64,000 bases of DNA, taken from the NCBI GenBank assembly GCA_039621445.1, contig CP154955.1, forward strand, positions 57,382,619 to 57,446,618. The letters run 5' to 3'. Under the pieces are notes generated by a model, which did not search any database, was not told the origin of the DNA, and saw nothing but the letters and a program-made list of their open reading frames with translations. The stretch is from Euglena gracilis (Eukaryota; Euglenida; Euglenophyceae; Euglenales). Positions 1-9,150 of the stretch are shown here, piece by piece. Every line of letters begins with the position of its first letter. The first letter of the stretch is position 1. The position numbers were made by a program, and so were the translations under genes.

Positions 1-600
1 TTCGCACTTTGCGCAATATGCGCAGGGAGGCGGCCATAGGCGCTTGAGTGGCAGGGGCGCCGTAGGCGCGGGGGTGGTGGTTAGTTTGGTTTCAGTTATT
101 TCCTTTTGTGTTTGGTTGTTGGTTGTGTGGAATTTTCTCCTAGAGTGCACACCATGGGCGGAGGTGCTGAGTAGTTTTCCTTGTCGCGCATGTTGGTCTG
201 GGGGGGGGGGGGGGGGGGGGGGTAAGAAAAATTGTATGCGAATTTGAGCTGCGGGGGTGTACAGGATTGTCTGCAATCGACAAACCTGGTAGAAAAAGAA
301 AAATGAAAGCAGCTGGGCGACTACTCGACACCATTCGAATTCCAGGCCTTAGGGCTTTCGTCTTGGAACCCAGTGAAATGATGGGGGGTTAAGCTACTTG
401 TTACCCCTACCACATGTGGAACGTTTGTGGATACGCGGCGGGTAGGGGGGGCACTTTCTCTTTAACCCTGGGTTGGAAACGGTGTTGGTGTTGTAAAAAA
501 CGGTATTGCTGTAATCGAAAACGGTATGTAAAAATGATGAGCAGAGGAAGTTTGGGGGGGGAAGAAGTTTGCGGAGCTGTGTGCATTCTTGGAGCGTAAA
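1..600. other. Non-coding left flank with a long G run
   Basis: No supportable gene. The stretch contains an uninterrupted run of about 23 G at 200-222 and shorter G runs, a composition seen throughout the window. The short open frames here have no recognisable motif. The pol region of the neighbouring gag-bearing element would be expected on the minus strand here, but no protease or reverse transcriptase motif was found. Confidence 0.5.
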
Positions 601-823
601 TCCATTCAACCACAAGGTCATTCAAGGGGTATCCCATGATGCACAACCGGAAACACAAAACTGTGTATAAGTCAAAATTTTGGCAGAATTTTGAGTGGGG
701 ACACCGGAAAATCCTGGAACAATGACCAGAAAGGATACTGGGCAGGGGATGACTAGGTTCATGACTCCTGTCACCTCCTTTCTAGTTGCCTCTGTAGTCT
801 GCATCCATGGGTTTCGGGTGTCT

Positions 824-1270
824 TTACTCAAAATCCGAACCAGTGGCCATATAAGCCATTGACTTTCTTGACGCATATACGTCTCTGAATTTATGAGCGC
901 TAAAGTAGGGATGATCCCTTTGGTTATGTGGGGTATCATCCCTCTCCCTGCCCGAAGCCGGGTGATAATCCTCAATGGAGGTTGTTCGTTGACCTACCTT
1001 ATGCCTTTTGGCTGAAGTATGATATTTTGTACTGCGACTCATATCGCGATGGCTATGGCTTGGGTGGGGAGGAGTCGCATGGCGACATTTGGGTGAGGGG
1101 TGGTTGGTTGATCCGCACAGTGAACATGTGTATCGTGACTGATATTTTGATTTTTGTGAATGCGCATTTTGTAAAAAATGAGAACTGCATGATGAGGCTG
1201 ATCCTCTTGGGCTTGTGTTGCGCTTTCGCGCTGCGGGATTGGACAATGGCAAGATATATGACCCTTTTTG
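824..1270 (-). pseudogene. Out-of-frame 3' part of gag with a second CCHC zinc knuckle
   Basis: This open stretch overlaps the end of the main gag frame by about 230 bases, in the -1 frame relative to it. It encodes a second zinc knuckle at 1085-1126 (C-X2-C-X4-H-X4-C, residues CSLCGSTNHPSPKC) in a Ser/Arg/His-rich setting typical of a nucleocapsid. The first knuckle lies at 1243-1284 in the other frame, so one protein with both knuckles needs a -1 shift between about 1243 and 1126. A run of six T on the minus strand at 1173-1178 lies in that interval, but it is not in the phase of a canonical slippery heptamer. A one-base indel in an old copy is the simpler explanation. The frame ends at 824, and no protease or RT motif follows. 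Confidence 0.55.
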
Positions 1271-3693
1271 TTACACAAAAAGCACAATTTGTCCGAAAAT
1301 TCTTCTGAAGAGCCCGAATTGCGCGATTTGGATTCCGCTATGGTGGTATGTGATAAGTGTGACACTTTTTTCACAGAACTGACTTGGATAGCGGGTATTC
1401 CTGTTGTAGGGTGGCTCGTATAAGCCGACTGAATTTGTCCAAGAAGCTGTGATAGCTTCAATTGTTTGGAAACATAGTTCCATCGCTCATCGAGCGTCAA
1501 AATATGTCCTGCGAGTTCCTCGCGGTGAATTTCTTTGATGAGTTTGGGAATACAGTGCAGCAATACTGCGTCAAATTGCTCTTTCATTTGTGTTTCGCCT
1601 AACTCGTCTACTTCGGCTGCCAAAAAGAGCCATTTTGAGTACCACAGGTCTATCGACCTCCATTTTCGGTCATGGGGGGCATATTGCCGCCATTTTTTCT
1701 CCAGAGTGATTCTGGAAACCAAACTGGAACATGATGAAGCATATTGCTCAACCAAATTCTGAAAAGAAATGCGCCCGCGAATGACCAATTGTCTGGCGCG
1801 TTCCTTTTCGTCTTTTGGTAGACAATCTATGAATTCCATTTTGATCACCTGTGGGTTTCCGTTATGGGTTGATCCTTTCAGATCCCAATAGTACTCCCAG
1901 TCACGGAAAAATTGTTTCCATGTGGTGGGGCCACCGTCCCATTGCGGCTTCACCTTATTCGCGATTGCGATGGTGTTTGTGTAATCTTTCTGAGTAACCC
2001 GTGGCCCTTCGGTGGTATTCATGGCGGGTGGGCCCGGGCGCGAAATCGCACCATGTGTGGTTACACCGGTGGTTGTACCAACTGTGTTGTTGGGGAAAAT
2101 ATACGAATGTGCATGGAGTGTGCCATTTGCACTTTGTAAATTTTGTGAATCGCGAGTGCGCGAATGGTGATGCGGATGCGCATGGCGGGGTGACGTGTCA
2201 CATGGTTGTACTGTTGGGGATTCCAAGCGTATTTGCGAGGAATGACCAGTAAGTGGTGTTGAATTGCGGCTCATACCGCGAAATACTTTGGATTCCGGAA
2301 TCTTTTGACTGAAGAGGTGGGTTGGTCTGGATCTCGATGGAAAACCCGACTTATCATCCGAGAACTTGTCCATTGGGACTGGTAACACCACGGGGGGAAC
2401 TTCCACATGAGCGGAAATGTGGTTTGGTGGCAATGTGCCAGTAGGCTCTTCAATGGTTGCGTGAATAGCACTTTCTGAGGTGAAGAATGTGGCAAGTGTG
2501 CCAACCATACCCGAATGCGGGATTTTTTTGTACAGAACGCAATGTGCGTGTACTTGGTCCAAATTGGTTACCAACTCGTGCACACTTTGCTCCAAATTGT
2601 CAACAACTTGCAAATTGTCGTTTATCCGACTCACATCATCCTGTAAATGCCTAATTCGCTTACGGTATGAGGGTAACTCATCCAACAGCGTAATTTTGTC
2701 AGAAATCAACAGGAAATCCTGCGAAATTGCACCAAAAACAGTGTCCAATTCTTGAACTCGTACTGCTAAAGTGCGTATCGCACTGGAAATGATCTCCAAT
2801 TGTGGAGATGGTTGGTCCGATTCCGGACTTTTGACTATTTCAGCCTTTGGCTGTTCCATCAAGACCGAAACTTGCGCGGATAGCGCGATAAGTTCATTTT
2901 GTAATTTTGTGACATCCTGTTTCACCTTTTTCTCGGCATTCATGAAACTGTCACAAAATCCTTGCATGATTTGCTGATTATCGTCACGCATTTTGGCGCA
3001 AAAATGCTTCAAGTGTAGGGATGTGAGTGTGGGTGTGGGTGTGGTCGACGGCAATGTGTCTGGGGTTGGTGATTGCACCTGAAGCAATTTTGTGCTTAAT
3101 TCTTGCATGTATATCTGCAAATCCGCTATCGCGGTTTCATCCGGAATTTTGCCATTTGCTTCCGCATAGCGGGCTTGAAACTTAGCCAAAGCGGCTTCGA
3201 TTTCTGCCATGTCTCGTTGCCGCTGTTGTTGCCAGTCCTCAAACCTACTCGCAACATTTGCGATTTGGGTGTGAAACCTTGCAATTTCAGCAGGTACTTC
3301 ACCACAATGGCAAGATTTCTGCTCCAATCGAGAAAGTCTCTCCTCCAATTGTTGCACATAAGTGCGGGTTGCAAAACTTTCATGTGCTTGGGCAGAAACT
3401 TGTGCAAAATTCGCGGAATCACCACTCAATTGGAGAATGCGCTGTTGCACTTGATGGAAATCAGTTGCAAGGTTGGAAAACTGCTGCAGTGTGATAAATT
3501 GTCCGATGGGACTTGGACATGGGAGCACATGGGGGGGCGGGGAAAAATTTGGTATTTCTAACCCAACCTCAAAAAAAAGTGGATGTGGCGCAACCGCCTC
3601 AGAATCAAATATGCCTATCGGCATTGGTGCGATATCTCGCTGGGGAGTAAAACTGTCAGTCAATCGGCTTTCCACCAAAAGTGGTTGAGCCTG
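1039..3693 (-). CDS. gag: Gag-like structural polyprotein of an LTR-type retrotransposon (main part)
   Basis: About 880 codons. Gag packages retroelement RNA into cytoplasmic particles. Visible parts, in order: a long heptad-rich region in roughly the first 350 residues (for example around TYVQQLEERLSRLEQK and the stretch near FEDWQQQRQRDMAEIEAAL) that should form coiled coils; a Ser/Thr/His/Pro-rich linker; a segment resembling the Retrotrans_gag fold (WKQFFRDWEYYW followed by a helical region); and a zinc knuckle at residues 799-812 (CFLCNKKGHISCHC, C-X2-C-X4-H-X4-C). There is no ATG near the left of this frame. It continues the upstream 145-codon frame across a TAA at 3694-3696 with no change of phase, so it is probably the body of one ~1,030-residue gag with a nonsense codon. 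Family membership rests on motifs only; Gypsy-like is an inference. Confidence 0.7.
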   Translation of the reverse strand, partial: QAQPLLVESRLTDSFTPQRDIAPMPIGIFDSEAVAPHPLFFEVGLEIPNFSPPPHVLPCPSPIGQFITLQQFSNLATDFHQVQQRILQLSGDSANFAQVSAQAHESFATRTYVQQLEERLSRLEQKSCHCGEVPAEIARFHTQIANVASRFEDWQQQRQRDMAEIEAALAKFQARYAEANGKIPDETAIADLQIYMQELSTKLLQVQSPTPDTLPSTTPTPTLTSLHLKHFCAKMRDDNQQIMQGFCDSFMNAEKKVKQDVTKLQNELIALSAQVSVLMEQPKAEIVKSPESDQPSPQLEIISSAIRTLAVRVQELDTVFGAISQDFLLISDKITLLDELPSYRKRIRHLQDDVSRINDNLQVVDNLEQSVHELVTNLDQVHAHCVLYKKIPHSGMVGTLATFFTSESAIHATIEEPTGTLPPNHISAHVEVPPVVLPVPMDKFSDDKSGFPSRSRPTHLFSQKIPESKVFRGMSRNSTPLTGHSSQIRLESPTVQPCDTSPRHAHPHHHSRTRDSQNLQSANGTLHAHSYIFPNNTVGTTTGVTTHGAISRPGPPAMNTTEGPRVTQKDYTNTIAIANKVKPQWDGGPTTWKQFFRDWEYYWDLKGSTHNGNPQVIKMEFIDCLPKDEKERARQLVIRGRISFQNLVEQYASSCSSLVSRITLEKKWRQYAPHDRKWRSIDLWYSKWLFLAAEVDELGETQMKEQFDAVLLHCIPKLIKEIHREELAGHILTLDERWNYVSKQLKLSQLLGQIQSAYTSHPTTGIPAIQVSSVKKVSHLSHTTIAESKSRNSGSSEEFSDKLCFLCNKKGHISCHCPIPQRESATQAQEDQPHHAVLIFYKMRIHKNQNISHDTHVHCADQPTTPHPNVAMRLLPTQAIAIAI

Positions 3694-4131
3694 TTAGGCT
3701 ATAGGCAGCTCGATAGAGCTGCTGGACACCGATAGGTGTGGGGGAGCCCATTGGGCGGGGGGATGAGGCACCATTAGGTTTGCACCCCGTTGGGGTTGGG
3801 AATGCTCGATAGAGCTGGACAATTGGGTGGGGTGGTGCTCAATAGAGCTGTTAATTTGGGTGGGGGGATGCTCAATGGAGCTGGTGATTTGGGTGGTGGG
3901 ATGCTCAATGGAGCTGGGGAATTGGGTGGGGGGATGCTCAATAGAGCTGGGGATTTGTGTGGGGGGATGCTCAATAGAGCTGAGGACTTGTGTGGGGGGA
4001 TGCTCAATAGAGCTGGGGGTATACCTTGATTGGAGCGTATACTCCTCTTGTGACAATTCATGTGAAGTGCTTCTCAAAGAACCAATCAATTCTTGGTAAT
4101 CAATGAGTGTGTTGGTGCTTGAGCTCTGCAT
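3694..4131 (-). CDS. gag: N-terminal part of gag with an 11-residue tandem repeat
   Basis: A 145-codon frame starting at ATG 4131 and ending at TAA 3694-3696. After the stop the same frame continues with five or six codons into the main gag frame, so this is best read as the N terminus of the same polyprotein. The first ~45 residues are Ser/Thr/Gln/Glu-rich. They are followed by about seven copies of an 11-residue unit (SSIEHPPTQ plus two variable residues) and a Pro/Ser-rich tail. The stop could be a decay mutation or a readthrough stop; nothing in the sequence decides this. Confidence 0.5.
   Translation of the reverse strand: MQSSSTNTLIDYQELIGSLRSTSHELSQEEYTLQSRYTPSSIEHPPTQVLSSIEHPPTQIPSSIEHPPTQFPSSIEHPTTQITSSIEHPPTQINSSIEHHPTQLSSSIEHSQPQRGANLMVPHPPAQWAPPHLSVSSSSIELPIA
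3800..4020 (-). repeat. 33-bp coding minisatellite in gag
   Basis: About seven tandem 33-bp units keep the reading frame and encode the repeated SSIEHPPTQxx motif. Copies vary at the last two residues and at a few others (HPTTQ, HHPTQ). The unit length is a multiple of three, so copy number can change without a frame shift. Confidence 0.8.
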
Positions 4132-4630
4132 ATTTTTATTTGCAGAAAAAACACAAGCAAACCCAAAAAGGTAAGCAAAGGAACAAACTTAGAAGGATAT
4201 GGCAGCGTATACTGCCCAGAGCCTCCTGAAGCTTGTGCCGGTGCTTGGAAGTTGGCTCCAAACAGCTCGTGGATGCTTTGTAGCCTATAGGCTCAGCACC
4301 ACTCACTGTTTGAAGTCACCTGTTAAGTTGAGGGGGAGAAGGGGGGAGAAGGGGCGTAGGAAAGAAACCAAATGTGCTACCAAGTGTACGGCCCCTGACT
4401 CTATTCCCACTGCCTGTCGGCCTACTTAAACCCTCCCGTGGGAACAGAAACAGGAGAGTAACAAAAAAGAAAGTCTTTCACTTAACTATTAGTTTTTATT
4501 GCCTTTGGGCTTATGCAGAGCACAAGGCAAACCAGGTGTGATTTTTTAACTTTGGTTCCACAATTGTTCTCCTATTGGAGTTCAAGTCTTCAAATCTTCT
4601 ATTTGCCCTTTTGGGCTTGTGAAACACAAA
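4132..4630. other. Upstream region of the gag gene, possible leader or LTR remnant
   Basis: No gene seen. It should hold the 5' leader of the minus-strand gag gene. Just upstream of the ATG is an A/T-rich stretch with AATAAAAATATG. No primer-binding site complementary to a familiar tRNA and no TG...CA-bounded LTR could be recognised, so the element's left boundary is undefined. The LINE tail starts beyond 4630. Confidence 0.3.
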
Positions 4631-5431
4631 TCAAAACAGTAATACCACCTGTGAAAAGAAAGGCAGATCCGAGATAGGATAGGCCATTCCTAATTCTGCA
4701 ATTTGTATTGCAGAACATGGAACAGTACTATCTGGCATGACATTGTACATTCTGCAGTCTGCTGCTATGCACAGTGCCACGTTCATGCTGCCTGGTACAC
4801 ACCCCGTCCGAGGCCTCCGTCGGGAGCTGTCCGCCGGTGGGTCGGGAACCTCGTTGGTGGGTGGGTGTGTCGCTGGCCTGGCCGTTGGAGCTGTGCGTCG
4901 CCGCTTCACGGGGGCCAGGTCCTCCGGGGCGCGTGTGCGTCCAGAGCTTGTCGATGACGAGGTGGTGTGCGTGAGGGAGCGGAGGTAGTTCTTCCGCCGG
5001 GTGACGAACGTGTCATACCACTCCCGAGGAGTACCGTCCGCCGGGGCACAGACCTTCACTGTCCAGCGCATGTGGTGTGTGGGGGGCAGGCCAGGTGCGA
5101 GCGGGGCATGCACATCCCGGCAGCGCAGCCACTGGGACAGCTCGTCATCTGCCGCCACCCTTCGCTGCAAGCGTCTGGTGAAGCCCATCAGCAGGGCTGA
5201 CTCGCTGCCGCTAGCCTATGACGGGAACAGGCGTCCATGGTCCACCTCCCACAAAAGCAGCAGAGCCATGCCGGACTCGCCCTCCTCTGGCCCCACTTGT
5301 TGCAGGTGAGGGTGGTTCCGCAGCCAGGCTGCCAGGCGAGATTCCACGTCGTCCGTGGAGGGGACGGAGGCGCGGGCAGGATGGGCGGCCTTCAATTATA
5401 CCTGCGCCCGATGCCAGCTGTCCGCGTCGGC
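4631..5431 (-). pseudogene. C-terminal tail of LINE ORF2, broken
   Basis: This continues the ORF2 product downstream of the RNase H and zinc-finger part. After a stop at 5432 a coherent frame resumes (containing ESRLAAWLRNHPHLQQVG), meets a TAG near 5218-5220, and continues as a 185-codon stretch (MGFTRRLQRRVAADDELSQW onward) with an Arg/Pro/Ser-rich end. The two pieces read as one protein apart from the nonsense codon. No catalytic motif is seen; it is probably the 3' coding end plus 3' UTR of the retroelement. The element's 3' terminus and any poly(A) tail are not clear. Confidence 0.45.
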
Positions 5432-7957
5432 TTACACCCGCGGGGTCCGGTTGTAGAGGAAGGCTCCCATCCTCGAACTCCGTGCCAACGGTGGCTGCAC
5501 AACCATCACGCCGGGCTTCGCGAGGTTGGCAAGGGCGCGTCCCAGTCCTGCGGTTCGCTTGGTGACGGCGACGCCGGGGGTTTGCGTGTACGGTTCACCG
5601 GTAGTTCGCTCGAACAGGGCCAGCAGCTGGACAGGCGTGGAGCCGGAGGCGGCAGGGCACACGACGCAGTCCCCTTGGAGCAGCCGCACCAACCGGTCCA
5701 CCAACCACCGGCGTCGCAGCTCGCACGAGGGGGGGGGGGGCATCGGAGGGGGTGGCCGGGGGTGCGGGGGCTGCTGCATGCCGGTGCACCTCCGTGTCCC
5801 GTAGCTCGGCCACCGTGAGACGCTGCTCCGTTGGGAGATGGCAGGGCTGGGGCAGCGGTCCCGGGGCGGGGGCTGGGGTCGGAGCGTGGGGGTGTGCCGA
5901 GCGCGTGGGGTCACTGGGGAGACGGCCATCAGCTCCCCGCGTCGACGTAGCAGCTCAGCTACACGTCCTGCTAAGGCGTGATGAAGACGGCCTTTGAAGC
6001 GCACTGCATCGAAGTCGGGCAGCGGGCAGTGTTGTGTCGCCGACGCTCGCATGAGGGCGGCCAACAGCGGCATGCGCATCGATGACAGCCAGTCGTCTGA
6101 CGGGAGAGGCACGTCGATGGCGGAGGAACTGCAAGCTGCCAGCCAGGCCTCCTTCAGGAGTGGCATCCAGTCGGCGGAACCGGTAGCTGGACAGCCTGCC
6201 AGCACATGGGCCTCGTCCTCCAGGGCAGCCCCACAGCACAGGCAGGACGGCGAGGTGATGTTGTCGATCCCATGCCGCGTCAGCCGGTCGCGGGTGGCGA
6301 GACAGCCGCAGCGCACGCGGGCCGTCCACCTCACCACTGCCGGAGGGACCCGATGTGCGAACGCCGTGACCGACACGATCGGCCGCTTGAACACGCCCAC
6401 CGAGGCTGTCTGGTCAAACAGCACATCTGTGGGGAAGATGGGGTCCTGCCAAGGTCGCGGGCCGCGGGCACCCCACAGTCCCCTCACGCGCCGCCACCAG
6501 GCTGCCGGGAAGGAGCGGGCCGCCTCCATCACCACGGAGCTGTCGGAGGCGATAAGCACCACCGCGTCGCCCAGGGGGCCACAAAGCAGCACGTCTGCCG
6601 ATGAGGGCCAGGGCGAGAGGCCAGGCTCCTGCGCCGCACGCTTCGCCAGGCCATCCACCACATCATTGCCGACCGCTTTTTGCCGTCCGGCGCGCACCCC
6701 CTCCTCGTCGTGGGCCAACACCTTTTCGAGCGTTAGCGGGCACGGGCACGCCGCCGCCGCCATCAGAGCTTGGCGTAGCTCCACACAATCCGGGCAGCGC
6801 AACTGTCGCGATGCGGACCAGCTACCCCAGCGGCGCAGCAGGTGTAGCGAGCACAACGAGTCTGTGAGGACCCGGGCGGGCTGCACCTCCAGGGCGAGCG
6901 TGAGGGCGATCAGTTCGCAGTGTGTACTGCTGCGCGCCGCCGGCACTGCCCGCAAGACCGACTCCTCCGTGAGGGGAAGCAACACTGCAGCGCCGCCACC
7001 AGCCGAGGACAGGGAGTCGTCTGTGAACGCCGTGCGGCCCTCCACTGAGCCGTGAATTGGGGACAGCACCACGTCCGCGAGCAGGCAGGGCTCCGGGCCG
7101 AGGGCGGGCCAGCAGCGGGCTCGCGAGCAGGCGGTGTTCCGGACCACTTTCCAGCCGATGACGGCCAGAGCGGAGCGCAGCGCCAGCGATGGCTCTGACC
7201 AGAGCTGACCAGGGCAGGCCACAGCGCGGTGCACGACGCCCTCCGTGCCGGGGGAGTTGGCGAGACGATGTGGCCAGCGCAGCTGCAGGAAGCGCATGTA
7301 CTCGACCGGGTGGAGTGGGGCCGAGTCCCCCAGCGGCCACGACAAGGCCACCTCCGGTGCTGTCCACGCATTGAGCTCCAGCGGCGGTTTGCTACACACA
7401 GCACGCTTGCCCGCGGACACGAGAGCCTTCAGCAGGGATGGCGGTAGGTGGCGGAGCTCACAGCCGTAGAGCGCCTGCGGCAGCACGGTGGAGCGCCACA
7501 GCACGGCGGAGAGGGAGGCCGGGAGCGGCAGCCCGCGGAGACGCTGCGCTGTCGCCAAGGCCTTGTCCAGCCGGGGGCGCCAGTGCGCCGCTGCCACCGT
7601 ACGGTCCGGTAAACCGATCTCGATACCGACGAAGCGGAAGCTGGCGGAGGTCAGGACTGTTGAGGCGCCGGCTGAGACCGCCCGGCCCGGGCCCAAGGAG
7701 GACCAGGCCTGCACCTTCGTCACCAGCACACCCAGCAGGTCGCACCAGCGCAGGTATCTCGCAATCAGCTTCTCCAGCGCAGGTCGCGAGGGTCAGCGAA
7801 GCTCACCGATGCCACATGCAGACCGCCGATGTCGACGCCCAGCCGCTCCACCGAAGCCCAGCGATAGAAGGGCTCGAACAGCACATTCAGCAAGTCCGGG
7901 CTAGCAGGGGAACCCTGGGCCAGCCCATTGGCAGCGCGCCAGGCGTCGCCGAGCATG
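5432..7957 (-). pseudogene. LINE ORF2 fragment: RT palm remnant, RNase H and zinc finger
   Basis: ORF2 of non-LTR retrotransposons copies RNA at the nicked target. The fragment starts inside the RT palm with GLAQGSPASPDLLN (motif B). It then reaches the catalytic motif C as VSFADP: a small deletion with frameshift near 7780-7800 has removed the second Asp and a few following residues. The frame then resumes (LIARYLRWCDLLG) and runs open to 5432. Counted from the codon at 7729, an RNase H domain follows with Asp237/238 (TDDS), Glu272 (HCELIAL), Asp290 (LTDS), His340 and Asp359 (NDVVDGLAK), so all four acidic residues are kept. A CLCC...H...C zinc finger of the zf-RVT type lies at residues 496-513. 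RT motifs 0-A are absent. This copy cannot be active. Confidence 0.85.
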
Positions 7958-8082
7958 GCCCCCGAGCTCCTGCAGCGGCCTTTGGTGGTGCCGAGCCGAT
8001 GGACGGCCCGCAGGAGGACAGCCGAGGTCGCACACGAGATGCGGGCGAGCTCACCCCTGAGAAGCCGGCGCTGAAGAAGTAA
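7958..8082 (+). pseudogene. C-terminal end of LINE ORF1, in the inverted block
   Basis: About 40 codons (PAAAFGGAEPMDGPQEDSRG onward, ending ELTPEKPALKK and a TAA at 8080-8082). These are the true last residues of ORF1, because the second tandem copy shows the same sequence joined to the ORF1 body without a break. Here they lie on the opposite strand, separated from the ORF1 body by the 1.2-kb inversion. The ORF2 start codon follows 31 bases after the stop, giving the normal ORF1-ORF2 spacing. Confidence 0.75.
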
Positions 8083-8113
8083 GCGCGCGCTGCCTCGGAG
8101 GGGGCGCGGCGCG

Positions 8114-9150
8114 ATGCCTGACCCGGCAGCGCGGGGGGCCTCGAGCCCCCCTGGTGGTGTCCCTCCTCGTGTCCTGCGAGTAGGGACCTGGAACCTAAAC
8201 GGCTGGTCGGCAGAGCGAGCAACAGTGATCACATGCGCAGTGCCGGTGGACGTCCTGGCCATCCAAGAGACCCACCTGTCCATGCTGGCTGTGGAGAAGG
8301 CCCACACCACGGCACGCAACGCTGGGCTCCATCTCCATCATGGTCGGCAAGCCCAACGGTACCGCTCGGAGGATCGGGCTCGCGCCTGCGGTGTGGGCTT
8401 CATCGCTCGGGAGGGCATCGCGGTGGTGCCAGCGCTGCCACGCAACCCTGCTTGGTGCCGCTTGCATGCGACGCGGAGGCTGGCTGGGATCGCACTGGCT
8501 CCTCGCCGTGGTCTTCCACATGGTGTGCTGTTCATCTCGGTGTACGCGCCGCTGCCGGGCACAACGGAGCGGGCACCATTCGACCAGGCTATGGTGGAGC
8601 TGGTGCACTCCTTCGACAAGCAGATCCCCACGCTCGTGCTGGGGGATTTCAACGGCTCCGTCAACCCCGCTCGCGATTACCGCAGTGAGTCCGGCGCCCG
8701 CCGCCCGTCTGCCCTCTGCTGGCCCAGCTCCTCGGCCCCGGCTGCCCGTGGGTGGACGTCCACGAGTCCATGCTGCCGCCCCTCTCCCATGGACTTTCCG
8801 ACAGTCCGGCACCCCCGCAGCGTCACGAATCGACTTGGTCCTCGCCAACGCCGCCGCCCTGCGCCTGGTCCGGTCCGCCTCAGTGCTCGACTCGGTGCAA
8901 GATGACGGACACTCACCAGTGCTCGTCACCCTCGCCCTCGATGTCGCCCACATCGACTGGCATTCCCCACGTCCCCGGCCACCGCCTCTCCTCTTCGAGC
9001 CCTCCGCCTCACTCACCGAGTCACCAGTGTGGGCAGGCATCGTCGAGGAGTGGCTGGCTTCCGTCGCGGTCAAGGCCCTGGCCCCTCTCCCTCGGGAGAC
9101 CCTGGACTTCCTGGCTACCGCGCTGCGCACAGCCCTACACCACGGCTCGG
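8114..9150 (+). pseudogene. LINE ORF2 N terminus: apurinic-like endonuclease domain, inverted and frameshifted
   Basis: The endonuclease/exonuclease/phosphatase domain nicks target DNA to prime reverse transcription. From ATG 8114 the frame shows TWNLNGW (Asn27/Asn29), LAIQETHL (catalytic Glu52), ISVYAPL (Tyr144) and LVLGDFN (Asp178, Asn180). Later conserved motifs lie in other frames: the final part, with SRIDLVLAN and DGHSPV, is in a frame shifted from the first, so at least one and probably two indels lie between about 8690 and 8800. The block is on the plus strand although the rest of the element is on the minus strand. It ends at about 9150 at the inversion breakpoint, before any RT. Confidence 0.85.

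Larger units (their letters stand above)
7958..9150. other. 1.2-kb inverted block inside the LINE
   Basis: The block holds the end of ORF1 and the endonuclease part of ORF2 on the plus strand, while both flanks (ORF1 body, RT/RNase H) are on the minus strand. In the second tandem copy the corresponding ORF1 sequence runs straight into the ORF1 end and endonuclease on one strand. Both breakpoints carry a CTCGG/CCGAG microhomology. The joined ends also lack the RT fingers and motif A, so a deletion accompanied the rearrangement. Confidence 0.8.

Noticed and set aside
1130-1280. Canonical -1 ribosomal frameshift heptamer in gag
   Set aside because: TTTTTTA is present but not in the required phase relative to the upstream frame, so only a slip or indel at the T6 run can be proposed.
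5237-8082. Long plus-strand frames (up to 353 codons) opposite the RT/RNase H gene
   Set aside because: Antisense shadows of a GC-rich gene. The minus strand carries all recognisable motifs.
8195-9150. Continuation of the ORF1 frame beyond 9150 to 8195 on the minus strand
   Set aside because: This part is antisense to the endonuclease domain and results from the inversion. Copy 2 shows the true ORF1 end.
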